From Thermoanaerobaculia bacterium (GTDB taxonomy: Bacteria > Acidobacteriota > Thermoanaerobaculia > Multivoradales > Multivoraceae), in the NCBI GenBank assembly GCA_022826745.1, contig JAJDUI010000009.1, positions 1 through 64,000 on the forward strand: a stretch of 64,000 bases of DNA, given 5' to 3'. Shown here piece by piece: positions 53,904-63,674 of this stretch; position 1 is the first letter of the stretch, and each line of letters starts with the position of its first letter. The translations under genes were made by a program, and so were the position numbers. The notes under the pieces were generated by a model that worked only from the letters and a program-made list of their open reading frames with translations, had not been told where the DNA came from and did not search any database.

Positions 53904-54734
53904 ATGTCTTTCCACGCCTTTTCCGGGACCGACACCTACCTTGCATCGCCCGAACTGAGGGACTCGGTCAATGTCGCCTCGGCTCTCGAGAAGCCGCTCC
54001 TGGTGCGGGGCGAACCCGGCACCGGCAAGACGGTGCTCGCCGAGGCGATCGCCGAGAACCTCGTCATGCCGCTCCTGACCTGGAACATCAAGTCGACGAG
54101 CAAGGCCCAGGAGGGCCTCTACGTGTACGACACGGTGCAGCGGCTGAACGATGCCCGTTTCGGCGACAAGGACATCACCGACATCTCCCAGTACATCAAG
54201 TACGGCCCCCTCGGCCAGTCCTTCCTCACCGATCAGCGGGTGGTCCTGCTGATCGACGAGATCGACAAGGCGGACATGGAGTTCCCGAACGACCTGCTGC
54301 ACGAACTGGACCGGATGAGCTTCTTTGTCCACGAGACGGGCAAGCAGCACTCCGCGCAGTTCCGCCCGATCGTCGTCATCACCTCGAACAACGAGAAGGA
54401 ACTGCCGGACGCCTTCCTGCGCCGCTGCGTGTTCCACTACATCGCCTTCCCGGACAAGGTGGAGATGGAGGACATCATCCGTGTCCACCATCCGGACGTC
54501 GAGGCCGAACTCCTGCGGCAGGTCCTGCTGCGGTTCTACTGGCTCCGCGACCTGCCCGAGCTGCGCAAGAAGCCGTCGACCAGCGAGTTGATCGACTGGA
54601 TCGCCGCGCTGCGCCGCGGTGGTGTGAGCACGGAGTCGATCGAAAGTGAGCTGCCCTTCCTGGGTGTGCTGATGAAGCGGGAGAACGATCTGGAGGCCGT
54701 GATGGCCGCCCACCGCCGGGGCCGCGTAAACTGA
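53904..54734 (+). CDS. MoxR-type AAA ATPase
   Basis: 276 residues. Walker A is GEPGTGKTVLAEA (about 36-48), Walker B VVLLIDEIDKAD (about 113-124), with sensor-1 region PIVVITSNNEKELPDAFLRR (arginine finger area). The C-terminal lid is short. MoxR ATPases work as chaperones with a von Willebrand A partner to assemble or activate metal enzymes, such as CoxD/CoxE in CO-dehydrogenase maturation. The VWA protein follows 36 bases downstream. Confidence 0.9.
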   Translation: MSFHAFSGTDTYLASPELRDSVNVASALEKPLLVRGEPGTGKTVLAEAIAENLVMPLLTWNIKSTSKAQEGLYVYDTVQRLNDARFGDKDITDISQYIKYGPLGQSFLTDQRVVLLIDEIDKADMEFPNDLLHELDRMSFFVHETGKQHSAQFRPIVVITSNNEKELPDAFLRRCVFHYIAFPDKVEMEDIIRVHHPDVEAELLRQVLLRFYWLRDLPELRKKPSTSELIDWIAALRRGGVSTESIESELPFLGVLMKRENDLEAVMAAHRRGRVN

Positions 54735-54770
54735 TCCCCGTCCACGAGGCTTGACCAGAGGCCCGAACCG

Positions 54771-55964
54771 ATGTTCGTCGACTTCTTCTACCACCTGAGG
54801 GGCTATGGCCTGAAGGTGACGATCACGGAGTGGCTGTCCCTGATGAAGGCGCTGGCGATCGGCCACAGCCGGGCGGACCTGCACGTCTTCTACAACCTGG
54901 CCCGTTGCCTGATGGTCAAGCGGGAGGCGGACTTCGACAACTACGACCGCGCCTTCGCCTCGTTCTTCATGGGCGTCGAGAACCACTTCGACATCAGCGA
55001 CGAGCTGCTGGAGTGGCTGTCCAAGCCGGAACTGCCGCGCGAACTGACCGACGAGGAGAGGGCGAAGCTTGAGGCGCTCGACCTGGACGAACTGCGCGAG
55101 CGCTTCAAGGAACTGCTCGACGAGCAGAAGGAACGTCACGACGGCGGCAACCGCTGGATCGGGACGGGCGGCATGTCGCCCTTCGGCCACGGCGGCGAGC
55201 ACCCGACGGGGGTTCGGATCGGCGGCGCCGGCGGCGGCCGTTCGGCGGTTCAGGTGGCGACCGACCGCCGCTTCCGCAACCTGCGCTCGGACCGTATCCT
55301 GGATACCCGGCAGATCGGGTTGGCGCTGCGCCGGCTGCGCAAGCTGGACAAGGACGAGGGGCCCGAGGAACTCGACATCGACGAGACGATCGACAGCAGC
55401 GCCCGCAACGCGGGTGAGATCGACCTCGTGTTCCGGCCGCCCAAGCGCAACCGGATCAAGCTGCTGCTGCTGATCGACGTCGGCGGTTCGATGGACCCGC
55501 ACACCCTGCTCTGCGAGCGGCTGTTCTCCGCCGCGCACAAGGCGAACCACTTCAAGAAGTTCGAGTTCAAGTTCTTCCACAACTGCGTGTACGAGAACCT
55601 GTACACCGACATCAGCCGCTGGAAGGGCGAACCGACCTCCCGGATCCTGAAGCGCCTGGACCACACGTGGTCGGTGTGCCTGGTCGGGGACGCCTGGATG
55701 AGTCCGTACGAGCTGACCCACACCGGCGGCGCGATCGACTACTACCACACGAACCAGGTCACCGGCCTCGACTGGCTCCGCAAGTTCCGCGACCGCTGCC
55801 CGAACTCGATCTGGCTCAACCCGGAACCCCGGCGGATCTGGAACGCGCCGACCATTCACCTGATCCGGCAGGTGTATCCGATGTTCGAGTTGACGATCGA
55901 CGGTCTGACCGAGGGCATCGACGTGCTCCGGGGCATCCGGCCGAATCGCGCTCTGGCCGCCTGA
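54771..55964 (+). CDS. CoxE-like von Willebrand A protein
   Basis: 397 residues. The N-terminal ~120 residues are helical, then a Gly-rich linker (about 125-165), and the VWA domain from about 225. The metal-adhesion site, normally D-x-S-x-S, reads LLIDVGGSMDPH, so the first serine is replaced by glycine. It partners the MoxR ATPase encoded upstream. No CO dehydrogenase or other obvious client gene is adjacent, so the client is unknown. Confidence 0.88.
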   Translation: MFVDFFYHLRGYGLKVTITEWLSLMKALAIGHSRADLHVFYNLARCLMVKREADFDNYDRAFASFFMGVENHFDISDELLEWLSKPELPRELTDEERAKLEALDLDELRERFKELLDEQKERHDGGNRWIGTGGMSPFGHGGEHPTGVRIGGAGGGRSAVQVATDRRFRNLRSDRILDTRQIGLALRRLRKLDKDEGPEELDIDETIDSSARNAGEIDLVFRPPKRNRIKLLLLIDVGGSMDPHTLLCERLFSAAHKANHFKKFEFKFFHNCVYENLYTDISRWKGEPTSRILKRLDHTWSVCLVGDAWMSPYELTHTGGAIDYYHTNQVTGLDWLRKFRDRCPNSIWLNPEPRRIWNAPTIHLIRQVYPMFELTIDGLTEGIDVLRGIRPNRALAA

Positions 55965-56038
55965 GCCGGGCGTCGCCTCGCGCGCGCGGCGCCGCGATGC
56001 CGGAATGACCGGCGGATCCGAGGGGTTACACTGTCCCA

Positions 56039-56965
56039 ATGGACGACAAGCCCACGGGCGGGGATCGGCCTGAGGAGACGTTGCCGGAGGAGAACGAGCC
56101 GGACGTTGGCGGTCCACGCTTCGATCTGCCCCTGGACCTGAGCCAGGAGGGGGGCGGCCCTTCCGAAGAGGAGCCTGCCGAACGTTCGGGCACGTTGGCG
56201 GTCATCGTCATCGCGGGCGTGATCGCGATCGGCGCGGCCGTCGTCCTCTGGTGGTGGTACACGAGCCGCGGGGCGGGCTCGGACGGCGAGGGCGCTGCGG
56301 AGGCTCCTGCCGCCGTCGAGGCGGCTGCCTCCGAACCGGCGGCGGATGCCGAACCGCCCGCCGCGTCGACGGAGCCGGAACCCGATCCTCCACCGGACCT
56401 GGCCGGGAGCGACTCCCTGGTTCGCGAGATCGTCGGCGCTCTGTCCCGGCACGCGGAGTGGGTCGCCTGGCTCGCTCCCGAGGAACTGGCGATCAGCTTC
56501 GTCCGCTCGGTGGGCGCCGTGGCCTACGACGAGCCTCCCCAGAACGGCCTGGAGCCGCTGCGGCCGGAGGACGGCTTCAGCGTCGTCCGGCGCGGGCAGC
56601 GCTTCTATCCGGCGGAGACGAGCTACCGCCGCTACGACCTGGCCGCGGAGGTGTTCGATTCCATCGACGTCGCCGGCGCGGCTGGCGCCTACGAGCGGCT
56701 CGAGCCGCTGTTCGAGAGAGCGCACGACGAACTCGGGTATCCGGGCGAGTTCGGCGACACGCTCGAACTTGCAGTGACCAAGCTGCTGGCGACGCCGATT
56801 CCGGACGGGCCGCCCGAGCTTCGTCTGCGGGTGATCAGCTTCGAGTACGTCGATCCCGTGCTCGAGGGTCTGAACCCGGCTCAGAAGCTGTTGTTGCGCC
56901 TTGGGCCGGAGAACGGCGAGCGGGTACGGGCGAAGGTCAGGGAGCTCTACGGGGCGCTCGAGTAG
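56039..56965 (+). CDS. DUF3014 membrane-anchored protein
   Basis: 308 residues. An acidic N-terminus (1-55) is followed by one transmembrane helix (LAVIVIAGVIAIGAAVVLWWW, about 58-78), an Ala/Glu/Pro-rich spacer and the DUF3014 domain (about 120-305): SLVREIVGALSRHAEWVAWL, RRGQRFYPAETSYRRYD and PELRLRVISFEYVDPVLEGL. The function of the family is unknown; topology predicts a periplasmic domain. A TACACT -10-like hexamer lies just before the start. It converges with the xylulokinase gene, five bases apart. Confidence 0.85.
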   Translation: MDDKPTGGDRPEETLPEENEPDVGGPRFDLPLDLSQEGGGPSEEEPAERSGTLAVIVIAGVIAIGAAVVLWWWYTSRGAGSDGEGAAEAPAAVEAAASEPAADAEPPAASTEPEPDPPPDLAGSDSLVREIVGALSRHAEWVAWLAPEELAISFVRSVGAVAYDEPPQNGLEPLRPEDGFSVVRRGQRFYPAETSYRRYDLAAEVFDSIDVAGAAGAYERLEPLFERAHDELGYPGEFGDTLELAVTKLLATPIPDGPPELRLRVISFEYVDPVLEGLNPAQKLLLRLGPENGERVRAKVRELYGALE

Positions 56966-56970
56966 CGGGC

Positions 56971-58548
56971 TCAGCCGGCGGCTAGGCGCTGAGCTTCGGC
57001 ATACCGGGGCAGCATCGCGTCATAGATCGCCGCCGCTTCCGGCCGTGGTTCGACGGAAGGACCAGGTTCGCCGATCGGCGGCAGGGGGCAAATCCGGCGG
57101 CCGGTGGCGCGCAGGGCGGCGCCGAGGGCGGCGCCGTCCGATACCTCGAGGCTCTCGACGCGGCAGCCGAGAACGTCGGCGGCGATCTGCAGGAGTTCAC
57201 GGTTCCGCGAGCCGCCGCCGGTGGCGACGATTCTCGTCGGCCGGGTCGCCATCCACTCGGAGTTGAGGCGCATCGACAGGAACTGGCCTTCGACCACTGC
57301 CCGGCAGTTCCGGGCGGCATGTTCGGGCCCGTCGGTCAGTCCGCCCAGCCGCACGACGCGGGGCGACGCCACGCGCGGCACGATCTCGGGCTCGAACCAG
57401 GGCAGCATCATGAGCCCATCGTTGCCCGGCGGCGTCGCCCGCAGCGCGGCGTCGAAGGCCGGCCAGTCGAGTCCGTACCGGTCCCGCACCGCCTCGCGTG
57501 CGAGCGAGCCGTTGCGGAAGCAGATCAGGCTCATCGGGTGACCGCTCGGAGCGATGAACACGTGGCCGTTGGCGTCCGGGTCGACGGCGACCTCTTTCAG
57601 AAGCCCGAAGTACGTGTCGCTCGTGCCCAGACTGAGGACCGCTTCGCCCGGTTCGCGGACGCCGACGCCGACGAGGGAGCAGGGGTTGTCGCCCGAGCCG
57701 GCGACGACCTGGGCCGAGGCCGGCAGGCCATAGCGCGAGACGAAGTACGGGGCGATTTTGCCGACGATCGTCCACGGCGGACAGGGCGGGGCGAGCCTGC
57801 GGTCGAGACCTTCGGCCGTCGCAGTCATCGCGGCCCCGGACCATTCAAGCCGCCGGATGTCGAGCAGGTTCATGCCCGAACCATCGCCGTGGTCGATCGG
57901 GGCGACCCTGCCGGTCAGTACCGACGTGACGAAGGAGCTGACCAGGCAGACGTGGGCCGTGTCGGCCCATGCTTCCGGGTCGGTCCGGGCGAAGCGGCGG
58001 ACCTGGGGGCCGGTGAAGCGCTCGAAGGTGTCGCTGCCGGTCAGTTCGGCGGTTGCGGCGGCGCCGCCGAGTGCGTGCCGGATCTCTGCGCATTCCTGCG
58101 TGGTTGAGGAGTCGGTCCAGATGGGCGCTTCGGCACGTGAGAGCAGCGGCTCGACTTGCTGAGCGAGGCTCCGGTCCGGCGTCAGGGCAGCGAGCGCCCG
58201 CTTGGCGCCGGCGGCGAGATAGACCGAGCCGTGCTGCTGCCCGGACACGGATACGCCGCGAACCGCCTGGCATGCCTCCGGGCCCAGCCGGTGAAGCGCC
58301 AGGTCGAGGGCGTCGAGCCACATGCACGGCGGCACCCGGCCGATCGCCGGATCATCGCCTGGAAGCTGGCCGTTGACGGTGCCGTACGCCGGCAACTCCG
58401 AGTCGTAGCGCACCCCGGCCCGGGCGACGATGCCCCTGGCCCGATCGTCGCTGTCGCCGTCGCCGCCCGCTGGCGTGACCTCGACCAGAAGCGCCGTCAG
58501 ACTCTGCGTACCGACATCGATCCCGAGGTAGAAGGCGCCGCCGCTCAC
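56971..58548 (-). CDS. xylB: Xylulokinase (FGGY family)
   Basis: 525 residues from GTG 58548, which overlaps the xylA stop (GTGA). FGGY features are FYLGIDVGTQSLTALLVEV at the N-terminus, VSGQQHGSVYL, the catalytic-Asp region PIDHGDGSGMNLLDI, VAGSGDNPCSLVGVG and the ATP-site ATGGGSRNRELLQIAADVLG. It phosphorylates D-xylulose to xylulose 5-phosphate for the pentose phosphate pathway. The pairing with xylA settles the substrate better than sequence alone. Confidence 0.92.
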   Translation of the reverse strand: MSGGAFYLGIDVGTQSLTALLVEVTPAGGDGDSDDRARGIVARAGVRYDSELPAYGTVNGQLPGDDPAIGRVPPCMWLDALDLALHRLGPEACQAVRGVSVSGQQHGSVYLAAGAKRALAALTPDRSLAQQVEPLLSRAEAPIWTDSSTTQECAEIRHALGGAAATAELTGSDTFERFTGPQVRRFARTDPEAWADTAHVCLVSSFVTSVLTGRVAPIDHGDGSGMNLLDIRRLEWSGAAMTATAEGLDRRLAPPCPPWTIVGKIAPYFVSRYGLPASAQVVAGSGDNPCSLVGVGVREPGEAVLSLGTSDTYFGLLKEVAVDPDANGHVFIAPSGHPMSLICFRNGSLAREAVRDRYGLDWPAFDAALRATPPGNDGLMMLPWFEPEIVPRVASPRVVRLGGLTDGPEHAARNCRAVVEGQFLSMRLNSEWMATRPTRIVATGGGSRNRELLQIAADVLGCRVESLEVSDGAALGAALRATGRRICPLPPIGEPGPSVEPRPEAAAIYDAMLPRYAEAQRLAAG

Positions 58549-59888
58549 TCGATGCGGGTGCTGTACAGGTAGTCGTTCAGGATGCTCTCGAGTTCTTCCT
58601 GGCGGCCGCTCGTCTTGGGCGGCTCGCCGAGGCTGCCGGCCCACTGTTCCAGTTCCTCGAGAGTCGTGTCGCCCGCGAGCGCCTTGCGTCCCAGGCCGCG
58701 GCGGTAGCCGGCGTAGCGTTGCCGGATCCGCTTGCCGGCGAGGCCGAGCACCCCGTCCTTCCGGATGCGCTCGACGATCAGCAGCGCCCTGGCGAAGATG
58801 TCCATCGAGGCGACGTGGGCGTAGAACAGGTCGACCGTGTCGAACGATCCCCGCCGCACCTTGGCGTCGAAGTTCAGGCCGCCCCAGCGCAGGCCGCCCT
58901 GGCCGCGGATGATGAGCAGTGCCAGGACGCACTCGCGCAGGCTCATGGCGAAGTTGTCCGTGTCCCAGCCGACACCCTCGAGGCCGCGGTTGATGTCGAC
59001 GCTGCCGAGCATGCGGGCGCCCGCGGCCGTCGCCAGCTCGTGCTCGAACGAATGGGTGGCCAGGGTCGCGTGGTTCGCCTCGACGTTCAGCAGGAAGTCG
59101 TCCATCAGGTCGAACTCGCGCAGGAAGTTCAGGCAGTGACCGCAGTCGAAGTCGTACTGGTGGACCGACGGCTCCTTCGCCTTGGGTTCGAGGAAGAACT
59201 TGCCCTTGAAGCCCTGGCGGCGTGCGTAGTCGACGGCGAGCCGCAGGAAGGCGGCCATCTGCTCGCGCTCGCGGCGCATGTCGGTGTTCATCAGCGACGT
59301 GTAGCCCTCGCGGCCGCCCCAGAACACGTAGCCGGTGCCTCCGAGCGCGATCGTCGCGTCGATCGCGCGACGCACCTGGGCGGCGGCGTGGGCGAAGACG
59401 CGGGGGTCGGGGTTGGTCGCCGCGCCGTGCGTGTAGCGCGGGTGGCCGAACAGGTTGGCGGTGCCCCAGAGCAGCTTGACGCCGGTCTCCCGCTGCCGAA
59501 TCCTGGCGAGTTGGACGATCTCCTCGAGGTACTCGTTGCTCTCGGCGATCGACCGGCCTTCCGGGGCGATGTCCCGGTCGTGGAAGCAGTAGTAGCGCAC
59601 CCCGAGCTTGGTGAAGAACTCGAACGCCGCGTTCAGCGTGCGGACGGCGACTTCGATCTCCGTCGGCGCGTGGTTCCAGGGCCGGTCGTACACGGGATCC
59701 GGCCCGAAGGGGTCCTGGCCGCCGCCCTTGAACGTGTGCCACCAGGCGACGGCGAACTTCAGGTGCCGCTCCATCGTCCGGTTGCCGACCTTCCGGTCGC
59801 GGTCGTAGTACTTGAACGCCAGCGGCTCGCGGCTGTCCGGCCCGTGGAAGGGGATCGGCTTGGTCACCTCGGGGAAGAAGGGCGTCAT
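58545..59888 (-). CDS. xylA: Xylose isomerase
   Basis: 447 residues, class II length. It has KYYDRDRKVGNRTMERHLKF, YYCFHDRDIAPEG (catalytic His), LWGTANLFGHPRYTHGAATNPD, YVFWGGREGYTSLMNTD, FFLEPKAKEPSVHQYDFD, NVEANHATLATHSFEHEL and LGSVDINRGLEGVGWDTD, which together supply the two-metal ligands. It converts D-xylose to D-xylulose. It is followed immediately by xylB and preceded by an epimerase-like gene, forming a sugar-use operon read leftward. Confidence 0.95.
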   Translation of the reverse strand: MTPFFPEVTKPIPFHGPDSREPLAFKYYDRDRKVGNRTMERHLKFAVAWWHTFKGGGQDPFGPDPVYDRPWNHAPTEIEVAVRTLNAAFEFFTKLGVRYYCFHDRDIAPEGRSIAESNEYLEEIVQLARIRQRETGVKLLWGTANLFGHPRYTHGAATNPDPRVFAHAAAQVRRAIDATIALGGTGYVFWGGREGYTSLMNTDMRREREQMAAFLRLAVDYARRQGFKGKFFLEPKAKEPSVHQYDFDCGHCLNFLREFDLMDDFLLNVEANHATLATHSFEHELATAAGARMLGSVDINRGLEGVGWDTDNFAMSLRECVLALLIIRGQGGLRWGGLNFDAKVRRGSFDTVDLFYAHVASMDIFARALLIVERIRKDGVLGLAGKRIRQRYAGYRRGLGRKALAGDTTLEELEQWAGSLGEPPKTSGRQEELESILNDYLYSTRIE

Positions 59889-59912
59889 CTCTGGGCTCGC
59901 TCCGGGCGTGGG

Positions 59913-60908
59913 TCAGTTGTCTTCGAAGGCGGCGTCGAAGGCGATCTCGGAGGGGGCGAAGTCGATCGCCCTGACGAACTCGGCCGCTTCGGCGGCGCCG
60001 TGCTCGCGGTCCATGCCGGAGTCTTCCCACTCGACCGAGAGCGGACCGTCGTAGCCGATGTCGTTCAGCGCCCGGATGATCTCCTCGAAGTCGACCGAGC
60101 CGCGGCCGGGCGACCGGAAGTCCCAGAACCGGCGATGGTCGCCGAAGCCGGTGTGCCCGCCGAACACTCCGCACGGCTTCGGCTGGTCCGACCACCACGC
60201 GTCCTTGATGTGGACGTGGAAGATACGGTCGCTGAAGCGGCGGATGAAATCGACGTAGTCGACTCCCTGGTAGCCGAGGTGGCTCGGGTCGTAGTTGAAG
60301 CCGAACGCGGGGTGGCCGCCCAGGGCCTCGATGGCGCGCTCCGCGCTCACCGAGTCGAAGGCGATCTCGGTCGGGTGGACCTCCAGGCCGAAGCGCACGC
60401 CGAGTTCCCGGTAGGCGTCGAGGATCGGCGTCCAGCGGGCCGCGAAGTCGGCGAAGCCGTCGTCGATCATCGAAGGCGGCACCGGCGGGAAGGAGTAGAG
60501 CAGGTGCCAGATCGGGCTTCCGGTGAAGCCGTTGACGACCGAGAGACCCAGGGCCTTCGCGGCTTCCCCGGTACGGATCATCTCGTCGGCGGCGCGCTTG
60601 CGGACGTCTTCCGGATCGCCGTCGCCCCAGACGTGGGGAGGCAGGATGGCCTCGTGGCGGGCGTCGATCCGGTCGCAGACCGCCTGGCCGACCAGATGGT
60701 TGCTGATCGCGTGGAGCTCGAGATCGTTCGAGGCGAGCAACTCACGTCGGGAAGACGCGTAGCCTCCATCGCAGCGATCGACCTCCACATGGTCGCCCCA
60801 GCAGGCGAGTTCCACGCCGTCATAGCCGAGGTCCCGGGCCAGGGGGCAGAGATCGGCCAGAGGCAGGTCGGCCCACTGGCCGGTGAACAACGTTACGGGT
60901 CGGGCCAC
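59913..60908 (-). CDS. Sugar phosphate isomerase/epimerase (AP-endonuclease-2 fold)
   Basis: 331 residues with a TIM-barrel pattern and metal ligands in [34 protein letters not shown] and [13 protein letters not shown]. The family isomerises or epimerises sugars and related acids; some act on keto-sugars made by Gfo/Idh/MocA dehydrogenases. The oxidoreductase gene lies 10 bases upstream and xylA 24 bases downstream, so the three probably act on one sugar. Confidence 0.88.
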   Translation of the reverse strand: MARPVTLFTGQWADLPLADLCPLARDLGYDGVELACWGDHVEVDRCDGGYASSRRELLASNDLELHAISNHLVGQAVCDRIDARHEAILPPHVWGDGDPEDVRKRAADEMIRTGEAAKALGLSVVNGFTGSPIWHLLYSFPPVPPSMIDDGFADFAARWTPILDAYRELGVRFGLEVHPTEIAFDSVSAERAIEALGGHPAFGFNYDPSHLGYQGVDYVDFIRRFSDRIFHVHIKDAWWSDQPKPCGVFGGHTGFGDHRRFWDFRSPGRGSVDFEEIIRALNDIGYDGPLSVEWEDSGMDREHGAAEAAEFVRAIDFAPSEIAFDAAFEDN

Positions 60909-60918
60909 GGTGCGTCTC

Positions 60919-62094
60919 CTACGGTTTACTGCCGCCTCGGGCCGGCATGCTGAGCCACTTCTGGTCGCTCTCGCTGCTGGCGACGACGGTCTCGATGAAC
61001 TGCATTCCGCGCAGGCCGTCGTAGACGGTGGGGAAGTCGAGCATCGTGGCGTCGGGCTCGGCGGCGCGACGCCGGCAGTCCAGCGTCTGCGCGAAGTTCC
61101 GGTACAGGTTGGCGAAGGCCTCGAGGAAGCCCTCGGGATGGCCGGCGGGCAGTCGGGTGTGGGCCGCCGCGTCGTCGGAAAGCCCCTGGCCGGAGGTGCG
61201 CAGGACCTCCCGCGGCCGGTCGAGCCACTTCAGGATCAGCGTGTTCGGCTCTTCCTGGCGCCACTCCAGGCCGCCTGACTCGCCGTAGACCCGGATCGCC
61301 AGGGCGTTCTCCTCGTCGATCGAGATCTGGGACGCGTAGAGAACACCGCGCGCGCCGTTGTCGAAGCGCAGCAGGACGTTGCCGTCGTCTTCGAGGGGCC
61401 TGCCGTCGACGAAGGTGGTCAGGTCGGCGCACAGTGCGTCGATCCGCAGCCCGGTGATCGCCTCGGCCAGGTTCTCGGCGTGGGTGCCGATGTCGCCGAT
61501 GCAGCAACTGATGCCGGCGCGTTCCGGGTCCGTGCGCCAGTTCGCCTGCTTCTGGCCTTCCGACTCGAGCCTGGTGGCGAGCCAGCCCTGCGGATACTCG
61601 ACGACGATCTTCCGGATCTCGCCGAGTTGCCCGCTGCGGACCCGGTGCCGGGCTTCCTTGACCATCGGATAGCCGGTGTAGTTGTGGGTCAGGCCGAAGA
61701 CCAGGCCGGTCCGCTCGACGAGCTCGACCAGGGCCTCGGCCTCGGCCGCCGACCTCGTCATCGGCTTGTCGCTCATCACGTGGAAGCCGGCCTCGAGCGC
61801 CGCCTTCGCGACCGGGAAGTGCATGTGGTTGGGGGTGACGATGGAAACGAAGTCCATCCGTTCGTCCGGGCCCAGGGCGGCCTCGCCCTGCATCATCTCC
61901 TGGTAGGTGCCGTAGCACCGCTCGGGCGGCAGGAAGAGTTCGGCGCCAGACGCGCGCGAACGCTCAGGGTCCGAACTGAAGGCGCCGCAGGCGAGTTCGA
62001 TCAGCCCGTCGAGGCCCGCCGCCATGCGGTGGACGGCGCCGATGAAGGCGCCCTGACCGCCGCCGACCATGCCCATGCGGATCTTCCGTTCCAT
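60919..62094 (-). CDS. Gfo/Idh/MocA family oxidoreductase
   Basis: 391 residues. The Rossmann motif [13 protein letters not shown] is N-terminal, followed by [20 protein letters not shown] and [11 protein letters not shown], where DKP replaces the usual EKP with the catalytic lysine kept. The C-terminal domain includes [19 protein letters not shown]. Members oxidise sugars or inositols with NAD(P). Clustering with an epimerase-like protein and the xylose pair suggests oxidation of a plant or algal sugar derivative. Confidence 0.9.
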   Translation of the reverse strand: MERKIRMGMVGGGQGAFIGAVHRMAAGLDGLIELACGAFSSDPERSRASGAELFLPPERCYGTYQEMMQGEAALGPDERMDFVSIVTPNHMHFPVAKAALEAGFHVMSDKPMTRSAAEAEALVELVERTGLVFGLTHNYTGYPMVKEARHRVRSGQLGEIRKIVVEYPQGWLATRLESEGQKQANWRTDPERAGISCCIGDIGTHAENLAEAITGLRIDALCADLTTFVDGRPLEDDGNVLLRFDNGARGVLYASQISIDEENALAIRVYGESGGLEWRQEEPNTLILKWLDRPREVLRTSGQGLSDDAAAHTRLPAGHPEGFLEAFANLYRNFAQTLDCRRRAAEPDATMLDFPTVYDGLRGMQFIETVVASSESDQKWLSMPARGGSKP

Positions 62095-62152
62095 CGCGCG
62101 CTCCCTGTTCGTGCGATCCGGGAGCGTACCGCAAAGGAAGGCGCGTTTGGCG

Positions 62153-63598
62153 TTACTCGGCCGACGGCAGCTGGGCTCCTTCTTCGATCGCGTACAGCTC
62201 CGAGCGGGTCGCCACGTAGAGGACGCCGTCCTTGGCGAAGGGTGTCGTGTAGACCGCCCCCTCCATGAACACCTCGTTGATCAGGTTCTCCTCGCGACCG
62301 GTAGCCAGGATCGCGACCTCGCCGTCCTCGTCGCCGATGTAGATCTTGCCGTCGACGACGAAGGTCGAACCCCAGATCGCGGCGTAGGTGTGGTGCATCC
62401 ACTGGAGTTCGCCGGTTTCCTCATCGAAGCAGTAGACGTGGCCCGAGAGGTCGGCGATGTAGACCAGGCCGTCGTGGACGGCCGCGGTCGACATCGTGCG
62501 CTGAAAGTCCTCGCCGCCGACGTGCCAGATCTGGCCCGTCTCCGTGATGTCGCCGCTGCCGGAGGCGTCGATCTTGTAGAAGTGGCCGGGACCCTCGCCG
62601 TGCTCCGGGTCCTGGCCGACGCCGATGTAGACGACGTCGTGGTGGAAGACCGGGGTGGAGATGATGTTGTTGCGGGTACCCTTGCCGCCGAGTTCCCACA
62701 CGGACTCCTTCGGATTCGCGTCGAAGGTCCAGATCAGTTCACCCGTGTCCGGCGCGAAGGAGTAGACGACGCCCTCGCCGCCCGGGATGACGATCTGTTC
62801 GCGGCCGCCGGCCACACCGTAGGCGGGGTTGGACCACGTCCCGTGGAGGATGTTCTCCATCGGGTGGGCGCTTTCCCAGACCAGCTCGCCGGTGTGCTTG
62901 TTCAGCGCCACGAAGCTCGGTCCGAGCGGAGACGGGATGTTGATGTGCCCCTCGTCGACACCCTGGCCGGTGGTTGCGACGACGACGTCGCCGACCACGA
63001 TCGGCGAACCGGCCGCCAGGTTGTGGGGGAAGACGTCGAGTTCGGCGATCGTGTCGTAGATCCAGAGGATGTCGGCGTCCTGTTCGTGGCTGTACTGCTC
63101 GTCCTGCATTCCGTCGTTGCCGTCCGCGAAGCCGTCGACATCGACCGCCACGAACTCCGCGCGGTTGGAGACGTAGTAGGCGACGCCGTCCTCGATGTAG
63201 GGGGTCGAGCAGATGCCCTGGAGCGGCCAGTCGTTGACCCGTCCGGCGGGCAGCTTGTCATGCGTGGCCTGCCAGAGGAGCTCGCCGTCGCTCTCGCGGA
63301 AGGCGATCAGGATGCCCTTGTCACCGACGATGCCGGGACGCCGTTCGCCCTCGTTGTTCGTGCCTACGAAGACCTTTCCGTCGTAGATGATGGGCCCGGC
63401 ATAGGTCTGGGAGCCGAGCTTCTGCTTCCACTTGATGTTCTTGCCGGACAGGATGTCCCAGTCCGTCGGGACCCCGGTTTCGGTCGACACCATGTTGCGC
63501 GAAGGGGTCAGGCCGAACATGGCCGGCGGATCGTCCGCCAGCGCCGCAGCGGCTCCAGTCGAGATCAGGAACGCTGCTACAACGGTCCCCTTTGTCAT
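62153..63598 (-). CDS. Exported PQQ-like beta-propeller protein
   Basis: 481 residues. A signal peptide ([17 protein letters not shown]) precedes repeated propeller blades with the pattern '[14 protein letters not shown]', '[13 protein letters not shown]', '[24 protein letters not shown]', '[20 protein letters not shown]'. It resembles the PQQ/BamB propeller without the catalytic residues of full PQQ dehydrogenases. It may bind a cofactor or carbohydrate in the periplasm. It is the first complete gene of the leftward sugar operon, 58 bases ahead of the oxidoreductase. Confidence 0.85.
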   Translation of the reverse strand: MTKGTVVAAFLISTGAAAALADDPPAMFGLTPSRNMVSTETGVPTDWDILSGKNIKWKQKLGSQTYAGPIIYDGKVFVGTNNEGERRPGIVGDKGILIAFRESDGELLWQATHDKLPAGRVNDWPLQGICSTPYIEDGVAYYVSNRAEFVAVDVDGFADGNDGMQDEQYSHEQDADILWIYDTIAELDVFPHNLAAGSPIVVGDVVVATTGQGVDEGHINIPSPLGPSFVALNKHTGELVWESAHPMENILHGTWSNPAYGVAGGREQIVIPGGEGVVYSFAPDTGELIWTFDANPKESVWELGGKGTRNNIISTPVFHHDVVYIGVGQDPEHGEGPGHFYKIDASGSGDITETGQIWHVGGEDFQRTMSTAAVHDGLVYIADLSGHVYCFDEETGELQWMHHTYAAIWGSTFVVDGKIYIGDEDGEVAILATGREENLINEVFMEGAVYTTPFAKDGVLYVATRSELYAIEEGAQLPSAE

Positions 63599-63674
63599 GC
63601 TCTGCTCCTCGGTTTCAGTGGATGCGTCTTGCCCTCTCTCGCTATAGCCAGCCCGTCGGCTGTACTTCAGGTTC

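Noticed and set aside
53823-56117. A 764-codon minus-strand frame opposite the MoxR/CoxE genes
   Set aside because: No domain pattern; it is the antisense shadow of two well-recognised genes.
58549-60198. N-terminal extension of the xylulokinase frame across xylA
   Set aside because: The extension runs over xylA in another frame; the kinase start at GTG 58548 directly precedes the conserved FYLGIDVGTQS.
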